13,941 nt of DNA from Clostridiales bacterium (GTDB taxonomy: Bacteria; Bacillota; Clostridia; Christensenellales; Borkfalkiaceae), in NCBI GenBank assembly GCA_003503945.1, contig DOCD01000065.1:7639-21579 (forward strand), written 5' to 3'. This document shows positions 1-7,625 of the stretch, piece after piece (the first letter of the stretch is position 1; each line of letters opens with the position of its first letter). The notes beneath the pieces were generated by a model. The model was not told the DNA's origin, made no database searches, and saw only the letters and a program-made list of their open reading frames with translations. Both the position numbers and the translations under genes were made by a program.

Positions 1-1335
1 ATACGGGGTTTTGGTACCGCTGACCGAAGCCACCGACAGCGCGGCGGGGAAAGTCGACGGCGCGCCTGCGGTAGCCGAATCGGGGTTTGAAGTAAGCCCG
101 AGGTTACCGTTCTTTTCCGAGTTTAAAAACGAGTTGTAATCGTTTGAAGCCGCCGTGACAAGGCTTATGCCTCTTTCGTGTATCTTAGAATAGATTTTTT
201 CGATTTCCTCGTCGTCCTGCGAATTCGAGAAGCCGCACGACGAACCGAGCGACATATTTATGACGTCGACGCCGAGCGTTACGCAATCTTCGAGCGCCGC
301 AACAATCCACGACTGGCGCGCGCCCTGCTCGCTCGAATCGGAGAAAACTTTCATAGAAGCAAGCTGCGCGTTGGGAGCAACGCCGCGTATCGTGTCGTCG
401 TTGCCGACCATGACGCCCGAAACGTGCGTGCCGTGGCTGCTGTCGAGAGGGAATACGTCGGAATCTTTATCCGCATAGTCGAACGCGAAGGGGACTTTTT
501 TGTTAACGTAAACGTCGTTTGCGTTGAGCCCGCCGACCATAGAGGAAGCTCTCGTACCGTCAATTACTTCGGAAATTGTGTCGAGCGTCATAACCTCCGC
601 GCCTTCAAAGCGCTCGGGGTCGAAAGCGGTATGCGTATAGTCAAGCCCCGTATCGAGCACGGCAATAACCGTGCCGCTGCCCGTATACTTGGAACCTGTG
701 CTGTTGAATATACCCGTCGTTTCGTCGATATCGACTATATTGTCGATAACCTCGGATTCGCACCTTTCGTACTCTTCGCCGACGATAAGGGTCGCGTCAT
801 TGCCTACGACCGAGGAAAGCTTATTGAAATCCTTTGCCTTGATAACGACCTCGAAGCCGCTTAAAAGTACGTCGTACTCCTCGCCGAACGAGCTGTCGAA
901 ATTCGCTTTGCTTATCCTGTTTTTGAGCATGGCAATTTCCGAACGGATTTTCGAGCCCGCCTTTACGCCTTCGGGCGAATTTACGAAATCCCCCACGGTT
1001 TTGCCGTGCTTTTCGGCGTTCGCCTCTTCATATTTATCGAGGATTGTTTCCGCTTTGGTTGAAACGATGACCGATATCTCCCTGTCGGACTTAATATTGT
1101 CAGACAGACGGCGCACCACGTTATTATCGAAGTATTCCTCGGTATTTAAGCTCGGAGCGGTGCCGTAATCGAGCTTTTTTATGTTGGATAGCCCGTTCGT
1201 CTGCGCTGAGCCCGCGCTTTGCGTTTTAGCGCTTGCGCCGAACTGTGAAACCGCGGGGGCGAGCGCCATTGCGCCGCACATAAGCGCAACCAGCATTTTT
1301 TGTGCACATCTATTTACAGTTTTCGAATATTTCAT
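1..1335 (-). CDS. Secreted S8 family (subtilisin/lactocepin-like) serine protease, 3' end missing
   Basis: Extracellular serine endopeptidase; 445 residues are visible and the frame runs off the left edge. The N-terminus has a Sec signal peptide: basic start, hydrophobic stretch at about residues 14-28, and a likely cut near ASA-K37. Residues about 50-190 look like an I9-type propeptide. The S8 catalytic domain starts near residue 215, with Asp228 in AVLDTG, His301 in SHGTHVSG and a probable oxyanion Asn398 in TAASND. The catalytic Ser lies beyond the window. The phrase VPFAFDYADKDSD before the His motif and the NPDSATAGAPSTFPAALSVAS stretch resemble cell-envelope proteinases (lactocepin, C5a peptidase), which usually carry a PA-domain insert and exceed 1000 residues. 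The ATG at 1335 has AAGGAA five bases upstream (1346-1341). The gene has its own promoter and is separated by 97 bases from the lipoprotein gene. Family assignment is firm; substrate and anchoring are unknown. Confidence 0.95.
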   Translation of the reverse strand, partial: MKYSKTVNRCAQKMLVALMCGAMALAPAVSQFGASAKTQSAGSAQTNGLSNIKKLDYGTAPSLNTEEYFDNNVVRRLSDNIKSDREISVIVSTKAETILDKYEEANAEKHGKTVGDFVNSPEGVKAGSKIRSEIAMLKNRISKANFDSSFGEEYDVLLSGFEVVIKAKDFNKLSSVVGNDATLIVGEEYERCESEVIDNIVDIDETTGIFNSTGSKYTGSGTVIAVLDTGLDYTHTAFDPERFEGAEVMTLDTISEVIDGTRASSMVGGLNANDVYVNKKVPFAFDYADKDSDVFPLDSSHGTHVSGVMVGNDDTIRGVAPNAQLASMKVFSDSSEQGARQSWIVAALEDCVTLGVDVINMSLGSSCGFSNSQDDEEIEKIYSKIHERGISLVTAASNDYNSFLNSEKNGNLGLTSNPDSATAGAPSTFPAALSVASVSGTKTPY

Positions 1336-1375
1336 AGTAATTCCTTAAATCACGACTTAAAAGTTCCTTAGCCGG

Positions 1376-1399
1376 GCGGATTTTTCCGATAAAAACCGC
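1376..1399 (-). repeat. Imperfect inverted repeat in the leader of the protease gene
   Basis: Read on the minus strand, GCGG-TTTTT pairs with AAAAA-T-CCGC around a five-base loop (ATCGG), with a single T bulge. It would lie at the start of the protease transcript. No U-run follows it on the minus strand, so it is not a standard intrinsic terminator. It could be a 5' stem protecting or regulating the leader, or chance. The A/T pairs make it weak. Confidence 0.35.
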
Positions 1400-1407
1400 T
1401 GTTTAAT

Positions 1408-1436
1408 ATTTTACATTTTTTTGGGTTAAAAGTCAA
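1408..1436 (-). promoter_or_regulatory. Housekeeping sigma-type promoter for the S8 protease gene
   Basis: On the minus strand, TTGACT (1436-1431) is followed by exactly 17 bases and then TAAAAT (1413-1408). Each box differs from the sigma-70/sigma-A consensus at one position. The -35 box contains the TGA stop codon of the upstream lipoprotein gene. The predicted start of transcription is near 1401, which would leave a leader of about 66 bases before the ATG at 1335. The protease can therefore be expressed apart from the upstream operon. Assignment is by consensus match and spacing only. Confidence 0.7.
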
Positions 1437-4400
1437 TTATTCTGCATTATCTGCTCGTACATTTTACAATAGAAATCGTACATTTCCTTAATATAATCGG
1501 GAAGGAGCGCTTTATCCGCTTCGCCGAGCGCTTCGAAAGAGGCTTTTGCATCGTTGTACAGCTTTTCATAAGTTTCAAGCATTGTGGCAAAGTTCTCGCT
1601 TTCGTAATCTTTTGCGTACAAACAAAGCGTGGTGCCTTGTTCAAGCAGGAATAAGTCCTCGATAAACGCCGTGCAGTTTTTATTTTCAGCGTTGTCGGTA
1701 AGAATGGTTTTGCTGAAATAATATAACATTGCGCCGTAATAGTAGTCGTTGTTTTCCGACAAATTCAGGCTGACAAACAACATCCGATCTTCGATCGAAA
1801 GCTCGCGATAGGCTTCAAGCACCGCCTTTACGTTTTCTGCATCCTTTTCGGTAAACACTATTTCTATCGGATTTCCTTCATCGTCGAGCGTGTCGTAGCC
1901 CATATTCATTACGGGCACCGCCATTATCATAAATTCTTTGAGCCCCGACTCCCTGTACATATCCCAGCCGCCTAATAGGACAAGCCACGTTCTGTAAGCG
2001 TCACGGCTGAGCATAACCGCATATTCGAGGGTGTACTTACCGAAATCTTTAAAATCGTACAACTTGTTGTAATACGCCTTGATAACCGTATCGTTGCCCG
2101 AAGAAAGGATTTCAAGCGAAAGCTTTTCGAGAAGCTCGTACTGGGCAAACAATACAACAAAGTCGTCGCCCTTATTTTGATTGATAAGGTAATTCTTTAT
2201 CATTATATCGTAAGCAACCTCGCGAACCTCCCGGAATTTGGCTTCCCACTCTTCGCCGAGATTTTCGTATTCTTTAAAGTTGCCTTCTTCGTCATAGAGC
2301 TCGGAAACGGCGAGATACTGCTGATAATATTTGAGGTATCTTGCATCAAACCAGTCTTTGCCCGTTTTCGCCGCCGCATCGCCCGCAGCTGCCGCTTTTG
2401 TAAGCTCATCGTAAAGTCTGACCGTCTCTGCCATATTTTCCAAGAAGCTTTCAGTTAAATCGACCGAATACGTCGAACGGCGCGCGCAGTCCTCTATCGT
2501 TCTGAGAAGGGACGCCAACAATTCGTTTACCGACTTCGGTACGGCGGGCTGTACCAGCACCGTTCCGTCCTCGTCATCCGTAACACCGTTTCCGTATACG
2601 CCCAAAAAGGTTGCGAACTTGGACATAGTGGTCATACCGGAATTATAATCGAGAGCATACGTCGGAATACCGAACGTCAGATACCAAGTATTTACGGACG
2701 TGATGAAAACAAACTTGTTCGAGTCGGGCATATCGAGCAGGAATAATAACATTTCTTCGATTTTGTCCATATTGTACTCGTCGTTTAAGAGGGCGTCGTC
2801 CATTACGTCAATGAACATTTTCCACATCGCGTCGTTCGTTTTATCGCCGAGCATAGCTCCTTGCAGAGCATTGTAACCTTTGTCGCGAAGTAGCGAATTT
2901 ACCGACTCTTCATAGTTAAATCCTACGTAGGGCTCGAGGTTATCGAGCAGCCACGCCATCATTACGCCCTTATTCCTCACCTCTTCCATCGTCGCGTTAA
3001 TGTGATAATAGTACAGCATGAACATGGATGTATCCATATTTATATTGCCCGATATAATATCCGAATTTGTCAACGCGTCAAGCTCGCTCAAAGCGGCTTC
3101 GATGGATAAATACAAGGTCATAAAATCGTCCGGAACGTAAATTGTCGCAACCTTGTTTATACCGTCGCGGTCGTCCGCTTTCCAGCAGTACGTAAGGTAC
3201 ATTTCCGGAATATATTTGTCTTCCGCGTCGCCGCGCCATGCGGATACGCAGTCGTAAAGGTCTTTATTGTACAGCTTTTCGTCCATAAAGAAATCAATGG
3301 ACTCGTTAATTACATCTCTGTAATTTACTATGTTTTCTTCCGTCCAGTCAACGGGAAGTCTATCGACGGGAAGCACCTTGAAAAAATCGTACATGAAGTC
3401 GAGATTTTTCAAAACCGTATCGAAATACCCCGTCTCGTATACGGTGTAAAGGTAATCGCCCACCTTTTTGTCGCCCGTAAGCACGAGGTCGGAAAATTCG
3501 TTTTTGATATTAACGAGAAGCTTGCTGTATTCCTTGATCACCGCGTCGGGTTTTTCAAGCTTTGTATAATCGAGTTTGGAATGCTCGATATTCGTCGACT
3601 TCATTACAAGTTCTTCGAATCTTTGCCCCTCGACTTCGCTGACTTCAACTTCGAAAGTCCTCGAAAAAGCATTGGTTTCATCGTCCCAGAGCCCCTTGCA
3701 GTAAGCGGAAGCAACGCGAACGACAATCGCTTTGTCCTCTGCGGGGACAAGCTCCTTTTCGTCGGCGGCAAGCGTGAAATAGCGCTGCATTGCAGACATA
3801 GCCGCGGCGCCCTGTGCGGGCGTGATTGCGGGGATACCGGACGTGAAATCGAGCGATTTAAGCTCCTCCGCCCTGTCCTGCATAAGGCTGACGGCGCTGT
3901 AATTTACGTTTATCTTGAAGCTGCCTATTTTTTGACCGCCGTAAGTGACCGTTATGGGTAATTCGAGCGGATCGTCGATATACGCTATTGTTGCGGCGCT
4001 CAAATCATAAGCGGATAGCATATCCGCGGTTACGGTGATACGCCTTGTAAGCACGTCGGAGCCGGTGCCCGCGCTCTTCAAAGTTATGGTCGCGCCGGCA
4101 AGGTCGATTTCAGTCTGATGGCTCTTGTAATAAAGGTTATTGGGAGGCGTAAGCTTTTGCGAGGCTACTTCGAGAACCTGAACGGGAATTGCCGCAGAGT
4201 ACTCGACCTCCCCGCTCTTGTAGCGCAACGTAGCGGTCGTCGAGCCCGCCTTTGAGGAGTCAAAGCTGACGACGCTGATTTCTTCGTCGGAAATGGGTTT
4301 GTTTATGTATTTTCCGGAATCGAGGTTAATCCTTACGCTGCCGCTCGTTTTGCTGAACTGTTCGCCTACGAAATACTTCGAAGCGTAACCCGTTACGACC

Positions 4401-4729
4401 ATTCTCGGCACGACGTTTATTTTCACTGTCGTGGTGAAATCTTTATAGGCGATAGTGAGCTCCTGTTCGCCCTCTTTATCTTTATCATAACCCGATACGG
4501 TGACTTCGGAAGAGTCGAGTGCAACCTCTTCCTCCTTTCCGTTATTGACTACCGTAAGTTTGCCGCCCGCTAAATCGAGCTCCTGCCCCAGAATGAAAGT
4601 CGTTTTGGGCAGATTTCCGTCGGCAACCTTGATTTCGGTTATCTTATCGCATGCCGCAAATACCGCGATAAGCGAACACATAGCCAGAATCATAAGCGTT
4701 GCAACCGCAAATTGTCTGAATTTTTTCAT
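1433..4729 (-). CDS. Large lipoprotein: three Ig-like modules plus a long helical region of unknown function
   Basis: A 1098-residue predicted surface lipoprotein. The signal peptide (MKKFRQ, hydrophobic residues 8-25) ends in FAAC with Cys27 as the lipid attachment site. Three beta-rich modules follow at about residues 30-106, 110-187 and 190-275. They have the pattern of bacterial Ig-like group 3 domains: phrases such as FILGQELDLAGGKLTV and YFVGEQFSKTSGSVRI, and an ending strand like TVKINV or FKINV. From about 276 to the end the protein is mostly helical, acidic and rich in Tyr, Leu, Met and Asp/Glu. I do not recognise this part, and no catalytic motif is evident. A motif of the type 'Y..L...DK.L' recurs near residues 315-335, 974-988 and 1064-1078. 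The ATG at 4729 follows an AAAGGAAG site (4746-4739). The gene lies 34 bases after the leucine-rich-repeat lipoprotein and probably shares its transcript. A binding or scaffold role is a guess. Confidence 0.85.
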   Translation of the reverse strand: MKKFRQFAVATLMILAMCSLIAVFAACDKITEIKVADGNLPKTTFILGQELDLAGGKLTVVNNGKEEEVALDSSEVTVSGYDKDKEGEQELTIAYKDFTTTVKINVVPRMVVTGYASKYFVGEQFSKTSGSVRINLDSGKYINKPISDEEISVVSFDSSKAGSTTATLRYKSGEVEYSAAIPVQVLEVASQKLTPPNNLYYKSHQTEIDLAGATITLKSAGTGSDVLTRRITVTADMLSAYDLSAATIAYIDDPLELPITVTYGGQKIGSFKINVNYSAVSLMQDRAEELKSLDFTSGIPAITPAQGAAAMSAMQRYFTLAADEKELVPAEDKAIVVRVASAYCKGLWDDETNAFSRTFEVEVSEVEGQRFEELVMKSTNIEHSKLDYTKLEKPDAVIKEYSKLLVNIKNEFSDLVLTGDKKVGDYLYTVYETGYFDTVLKNLDFMYDFFKVLPVDRLPVDWTEENIVNYRDVINESIDFFMDEKLYNKDLYDCVSAWRGDAEDKYIPEMYLTYCWKADDRDGINKVATIYVPDDFMTLYLSIEAALSELDALTNSDIISGNINMDTSMFMLYYYHINATMEEVRNKGVMMAWLLDNLEPYVGFNYEESVNSLLRDKGYNALQGAMLGDKTNDAMWKMFIDVMDDALLNDEYNMDKIEEMLLFLLDMPDSNKFVFITSVNTWYLTFGIPTYALDYNSGMTTMSKFATFLGVYGNGVTDDEDGTVLVQPAVPKSVNELLASLLRTIEDCARRSTYSVDLTESFLENMAETVRLYDELTKAAAAGDAAAKTGKDWFDARYLKYYQQYLAVSELYDEEGNFKEYENLGEEWEAKFREVREVAYDIMIKNYLINQNKGDDFVVLFAQYELLEKLSLEILSSGNDTVIKAYYNKLYDFKDFGKYTLEYAVMLSRDAYRTWLVLLGGWDMYRESGLKEFMIMAVPVMNMGYDTLDDEGNPIEIVFTEKDAENVKAVLEAYRELSIEDRMLFVSLNLSENNDYYYGAMLYYFSKTILTDNAENKNCTAFIEDLFLLEQGTTLCLYAKDYESENFATMLETYEKLYNDAKASFEALGEADKALLPDYIKEMYDFYCKMYEQIMQNN

Positions 4730-4763
4730 ATATCGTTACTTCCTTTAAAAGTATAGTTTTATT

Positions 4764-7595
4764 TTAGCCTGCGGGCGTCCATATCGCATAGAGCGTGGTG
4801 CCGACGGGCGCGTTATACACGTCCTGCGCCGAGTAAGCCGCCTCGGTGCTTCCCGCTTGAATTGCCCAGCCCGCAAAGGTGTAGCCCGTGCGTACGGGGG
4901 CCGAAACGGCGGTTTTTTCGTTTATGTTGGTAATTCCGCCCTTTGTAGCCGTAAGCGACACGACGTAAGTTTTATCCTCCGAAAGCGTCACTCCCCATAC
5001 TACGGGGCGGTAAGACGAATTCCAACGGGTACCCCACGCCTCGTCGGGAGAAAGCGTTGTATATATCGTAAGCTGCGAGCAACCGTAAAACGCATGGTCG
5101 CCCAAATCCTTTACCGCGTCGGTAAGAATTACGCTCGTAAGGGAAGCGCAGTTTCTGAAAGCCTGCTTGCCTATACTGCTTACGCTCTGCGGGATAATCA
5201 CGTCCTGCAAAGCCGTACCGTAAAAGGCGTAGTCGCCGATAGCCGTTACCCCGTCGGCAATCCTCAGAGAAATCAGATTTTCGCATTTATAGAAAGCGTA
5301 ATTGCCTATCGTCTTCACGTTAGAAGGTATTATGACGTACTTCAACGAGCCGCAACCGTAAAACATTCTGTCGGGGATTTCCGAAAGCCCCGCGCCGAAA
5401 GTCACGCTTTCAAGCATAGAGTTTCTGTAAAAAACCTTGTCGCCGAGTGTTGCCACCCCGTCGCCTATAACGACTTCCTTCAACGAACCGAAGTTGCTGA
5501 AAGCGTTGTCGCCTATCGTCGTCACTCCGTCGCCTATAATCACCGTGTTTATTCCCGTAAGGATTTTCTCGCCCTCGTTTTCGCCGTCCTTTACGGAGCC
5601 GCAACCGTAGAACGCGTAATCCTCTATCGTCTGAACGCTGTCGGGAATAACGAACGTGGTATTTCCGTCCTCGTCGGTCGCCTCGGTACCCAAAAGCGTA
5701 CAGCCGTAGAACGCAGAACGACCTATCGACTCAATAGTTTCCGGCAAGCTGCCGAGGTTAAGGTTTGCACATTTGTAAAAGGCAAATTCGGGGATATATC
5801 CGAGAGTAGCGGGAAGCTTAACCTTTTGCAGGTTGGGGCATTCGTAAAATACGCCCCTGCCTAAATATCTGACGCTGTCCGAAATGTTTATATCCCACAG
5901 CCCTACTTTATAAAACGAATAATTTGCTATGCCTACTATGCCGTCGGGTACGTTTATCAAAATATCCGTTACGCCGCCCGACGAGTTATAACCGACTATC
6001 CAGTTACCCGCTACGACTACCCCTCTCGAATTATTCCACAGACCGGAATTCTGGAAAGACAGCGTGCCTATCTCCGTTACGGTGTCGGGAATTTCGATTT
6101 CGGCGAGGTTTTTGCAGTTTTTGAAGGCGTAACTGCCTATCTTTTCGAGACTGCTTGCCGTAATTTTATTGTCGCGCTGCTCGCCGAGCCAGACGGTAAA
6201 CAGGTTTTCACAATCGATAAACGCATTTTCGCCGAGACGGCGCACGCCCTTGCCCAAAGTTACGTTAAAAAGCTTTTTACAGGAATTGAAGGCGTAATCG
6301 CCTACGTATCTGACCGTATCGGGCAGCGTAACCGTAGTCAGCTCGTTACAGCCGAGATACGCGTTGTTTGCTATACCCACGACGCCCTGCTTAAAATCCG
6401 CAACCGACATACTTTTCAAAGCCGTCGTATCCTTTCTGCCTATAAACCAGTTTCCTACGTAAATAAAATCGGTATCTTCGGCATCGAGCCATATCGCCGT
6501 TTCGTAAAACGCGCGGGTGCCGAGCTTTTCGAGGTTCCTGCTCATAGTCACGTCCGAAAGGGCGCGGCAGTTAGCGAAAGCGTATTCCTCAATAACGCTC
6601 ACGCTGTCGGGCACGACGAGCCTTTCGATATTGAGACAATCCTGAAAGGCGCAATATTTCACCGTTTCGACCCTGCTGCCGAGCGTAACCTCAGTAAGCG
6701 CGCCGCAATCCTTGAACGCATATTCGCCTACAGTCTTTACTCCGCTGCCCATAGTCACCCACGACAGTGAGGAGCAACCCGAAAATGCATATCCGCCGAT
6801 ATCCTCGACGCTGTCGGGTATCGCTATGCCCGACAACGACGCGCAATCGGCAAACGCGCTTTTGGAAATAATTTTCAGCCCGCTGCCGAGTGTGACGGAA
6901 GCCAGACCGCGGCAGTACGCAAACGCGTTTTCGCCTATTTCCGTAACGGTATCCGGTATTACCAGATCGTTTGAAAGCGAACGACAGCTCTGGAAAGCCA
7001 TATTCCCTATCGTAACAAGACTGTCGGGAAGGGTAACGCTGGTTAGATACGAGCAGTTGTAAAAAGCACGCGCCTTTATCGTTTTGACGTTTTTTCCTAT
7101 AACAACGCTCGTAAGCTTGGTTCTGTCCGCAAACGCCTTTTCGCCTATGCTCGTTACGGGTTTTCCGCGGTAGAAATCGGGGATAACCGCGTCTTCGCCC
7201 GCCGAGCCCATACCCGTAAGTTCGTATTCCGTTCTGCTTCTCAGTGTGAAAACAAACCCCGGCTCGTAATCTCTTTTGAACTTTAATTCCTGCGACCAGC
7301 CCGAGTCCTTGGTGTCCTCGCCGTTGCCGCGCGCCCTTACGCTTATAGTGTAATCGCCCTCGGCAAGCCCTTCAAGCGAATAGGAGTTCGTCCTCGTTTC
7401 TCTTTCGACGTCGTTTATTTTAACCGTATATCTTCTCGCTTTCGGCACCTGCCGCCAGGAAAGCACGAGCGTAGCCTCGTTGACGGCTAAACGCTCCGGC
7501 TTTGCCAGAGACTGTTTGCCGCACCCCGCAAAAGCCAGCGCGCACGCGAAACAGACCGCAAGTATAGCAATTGTGAGAAAATGCAATTTTTTCAT
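4764..7595 (-). CDS. BspA-type leucine-rich-repeat surface lipoprotein with Fn3-like and InlB B-type repeat domains
   Basis: A 943-residue cell-surface lipoprotein, probably for binding proteins or glycans. The signal peptide ends in FAGC, with Cys25 as the predicted lipidated residue. Residues about 32-108 look like a fibronectin type III domain (LVLSWRQVPKARRYTVKIN, then YTISVRARG). From YRGKPVTSIGEKAF (about 142) to about 845 run 27 copies of the LRR_5 unit, with a core such as 'L..V.LPDSV..IGDYAF..C'. Two islands with GNWFIG (381) and GNWIVG (530), followed by GVVGIANNAY and GIVGIANYSF, interrupt the array, as seen in other BspA proteins. The array closes with a WNSSYRPVVWG segment. The last 65 residues form a Listeria-Bacteroides repeat (GYTFAGWA...LYAIWT). 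The ATG at 7595 has an ideal AAAGGAG at 7607-7601. The gene lies 30 bases after the double-VWA gene, with no promoter visible in between. Family is clear; the ligand is unknown. Confidence 0.95.
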   Translation of the reverse strand: MKKLHFLTIAILAVCFACALAFAGCGKQSLAKPERLAVNEATLVLSWRQVPKARRYTVKINDVERETRTNSYSLEGLAEGDYTISVRARGNGEDTKDSGWSQELKFKRDYEPGFVFTLRSRTEYELTGMGSAGEDAVIPDFYRGKPVTSIGEKAFADRTKLTSVVIGKNVKTIKARAFYNCSYLTSVTLPDSLVTIGNMAFQSCRSLSNDLVIPDTVTEIGENAFAYCRGLASVTLGSGLKIISKSAFADCASLSGIAIPDSVEDIGGYAFSGCSSLSWVTMGSGVKTVGEYAFKDCGALTEVTLGSRVETVKYCAFQDCLNIERLVVPDSVSVIEEYAFANCRALSDVTMSRNLEKLGTRAFYETAIWLDAEDTDFIYVGNWFIGRKDTTALKSMSVADFKQGVVGIANNAYLGCNELTTVTLPDTVRYVGDYAFNSCKKLFNVTLGKGVRRLGENAFIDCENLFTVWLGEQRDNKITASSLEKIGSYAFKNCKNLAEIEIPDTVTEIGTLSFQNSGLWNNSRGVVVAGNWIVGYNSSGGVTDILINVPDGIVGIANYSFYKVGLWDINISDSVRYLGRGVFYECPNLQKVKLPATLGYIPEFAFYKCANLNLGSLPETIESIGRSAFYGCTLLGTEATDEDGNTTFVIPDSVQTIEDYAFYGCGSVKDGENEGEKILTGINTVIIGDGVTTIGDNAFSNFGSLKEVVIGDGVATLGDKVFYRNSMLESVTFGAGLSEIPDRMFYGCGSLKYVIIPSNVKTIGNYAFYKCENLISLRIADGVTAIGDYAFYGTALQDVIIPQSVSSIGKQAFRNCASLTSVILTDAVKDLGDHAFYGCSQLTIYTTLSPDEAWGTRWNSSYRPVVWGVTLSEDKTYVVSLTATKGGITNINEKTAVSAPVRTGYTFAGWAIQAGSTEAAYSAQDVYNAPVGTTLYAIWTPAG
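5061..7160 (-). repeat. Coding tandem array of 27 BspA-type leucine-rich repeats
   Basis: The array lies inside the leucine-rich-repeat lipoprotein gene, with a period of about 22-25 codons. Each unit contains a variant of 'IGDYAF', often followed by 'Y.C..L..V.I'. Counted units run from SIGEKAF to DLGDHAF. At DNA level, similar words recur, for example around 5287, 5498, 6124 and 6288, where an 'aaagcgta...gcctatc'-like string appears. This makes recombination between units possible. Longer spacers are found near residues 470-480, 633-647 and 666-682. Confidence 0.9.
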
Positions 7596-7625
7596 GCAAT
7601 CTCCTTTAAGCTGAATGTAGTGTGA

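Noticed and set aside
178..1168. Plus-strand open frames of 228 and 165 codons
   Set aside because: They are antisense to the S8 protease, whose signal peptide and Asp and His motifs are plain in the minus strand.
1376..1399. Stem in the gap before the protease as an intrinsic terminator of the operon
   Set aside because: The stem is bulged and A/T-rich, no U-run follows it on the minus strand, and it lies downstream of a promoter for the next gene.
4750..4755. TATACT on the minus strand in the gap between the two lipoprotein genes, as a possible -10 box
   Set aside because: No -35-like sequence is found 16-19 bases upstream (the region reads GC-rich coding sequence), so I do not call a promoter.
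4857..5864. 335-codon open frame on the plus strand
   Set aside because: It lies wholly antisense to the leucine-rich-repeat array, its translation is Arg/Val/Tyr-rich with no recognisable domain, and it has no ribosome site; the repeat codon pattern explains the absence of stops.
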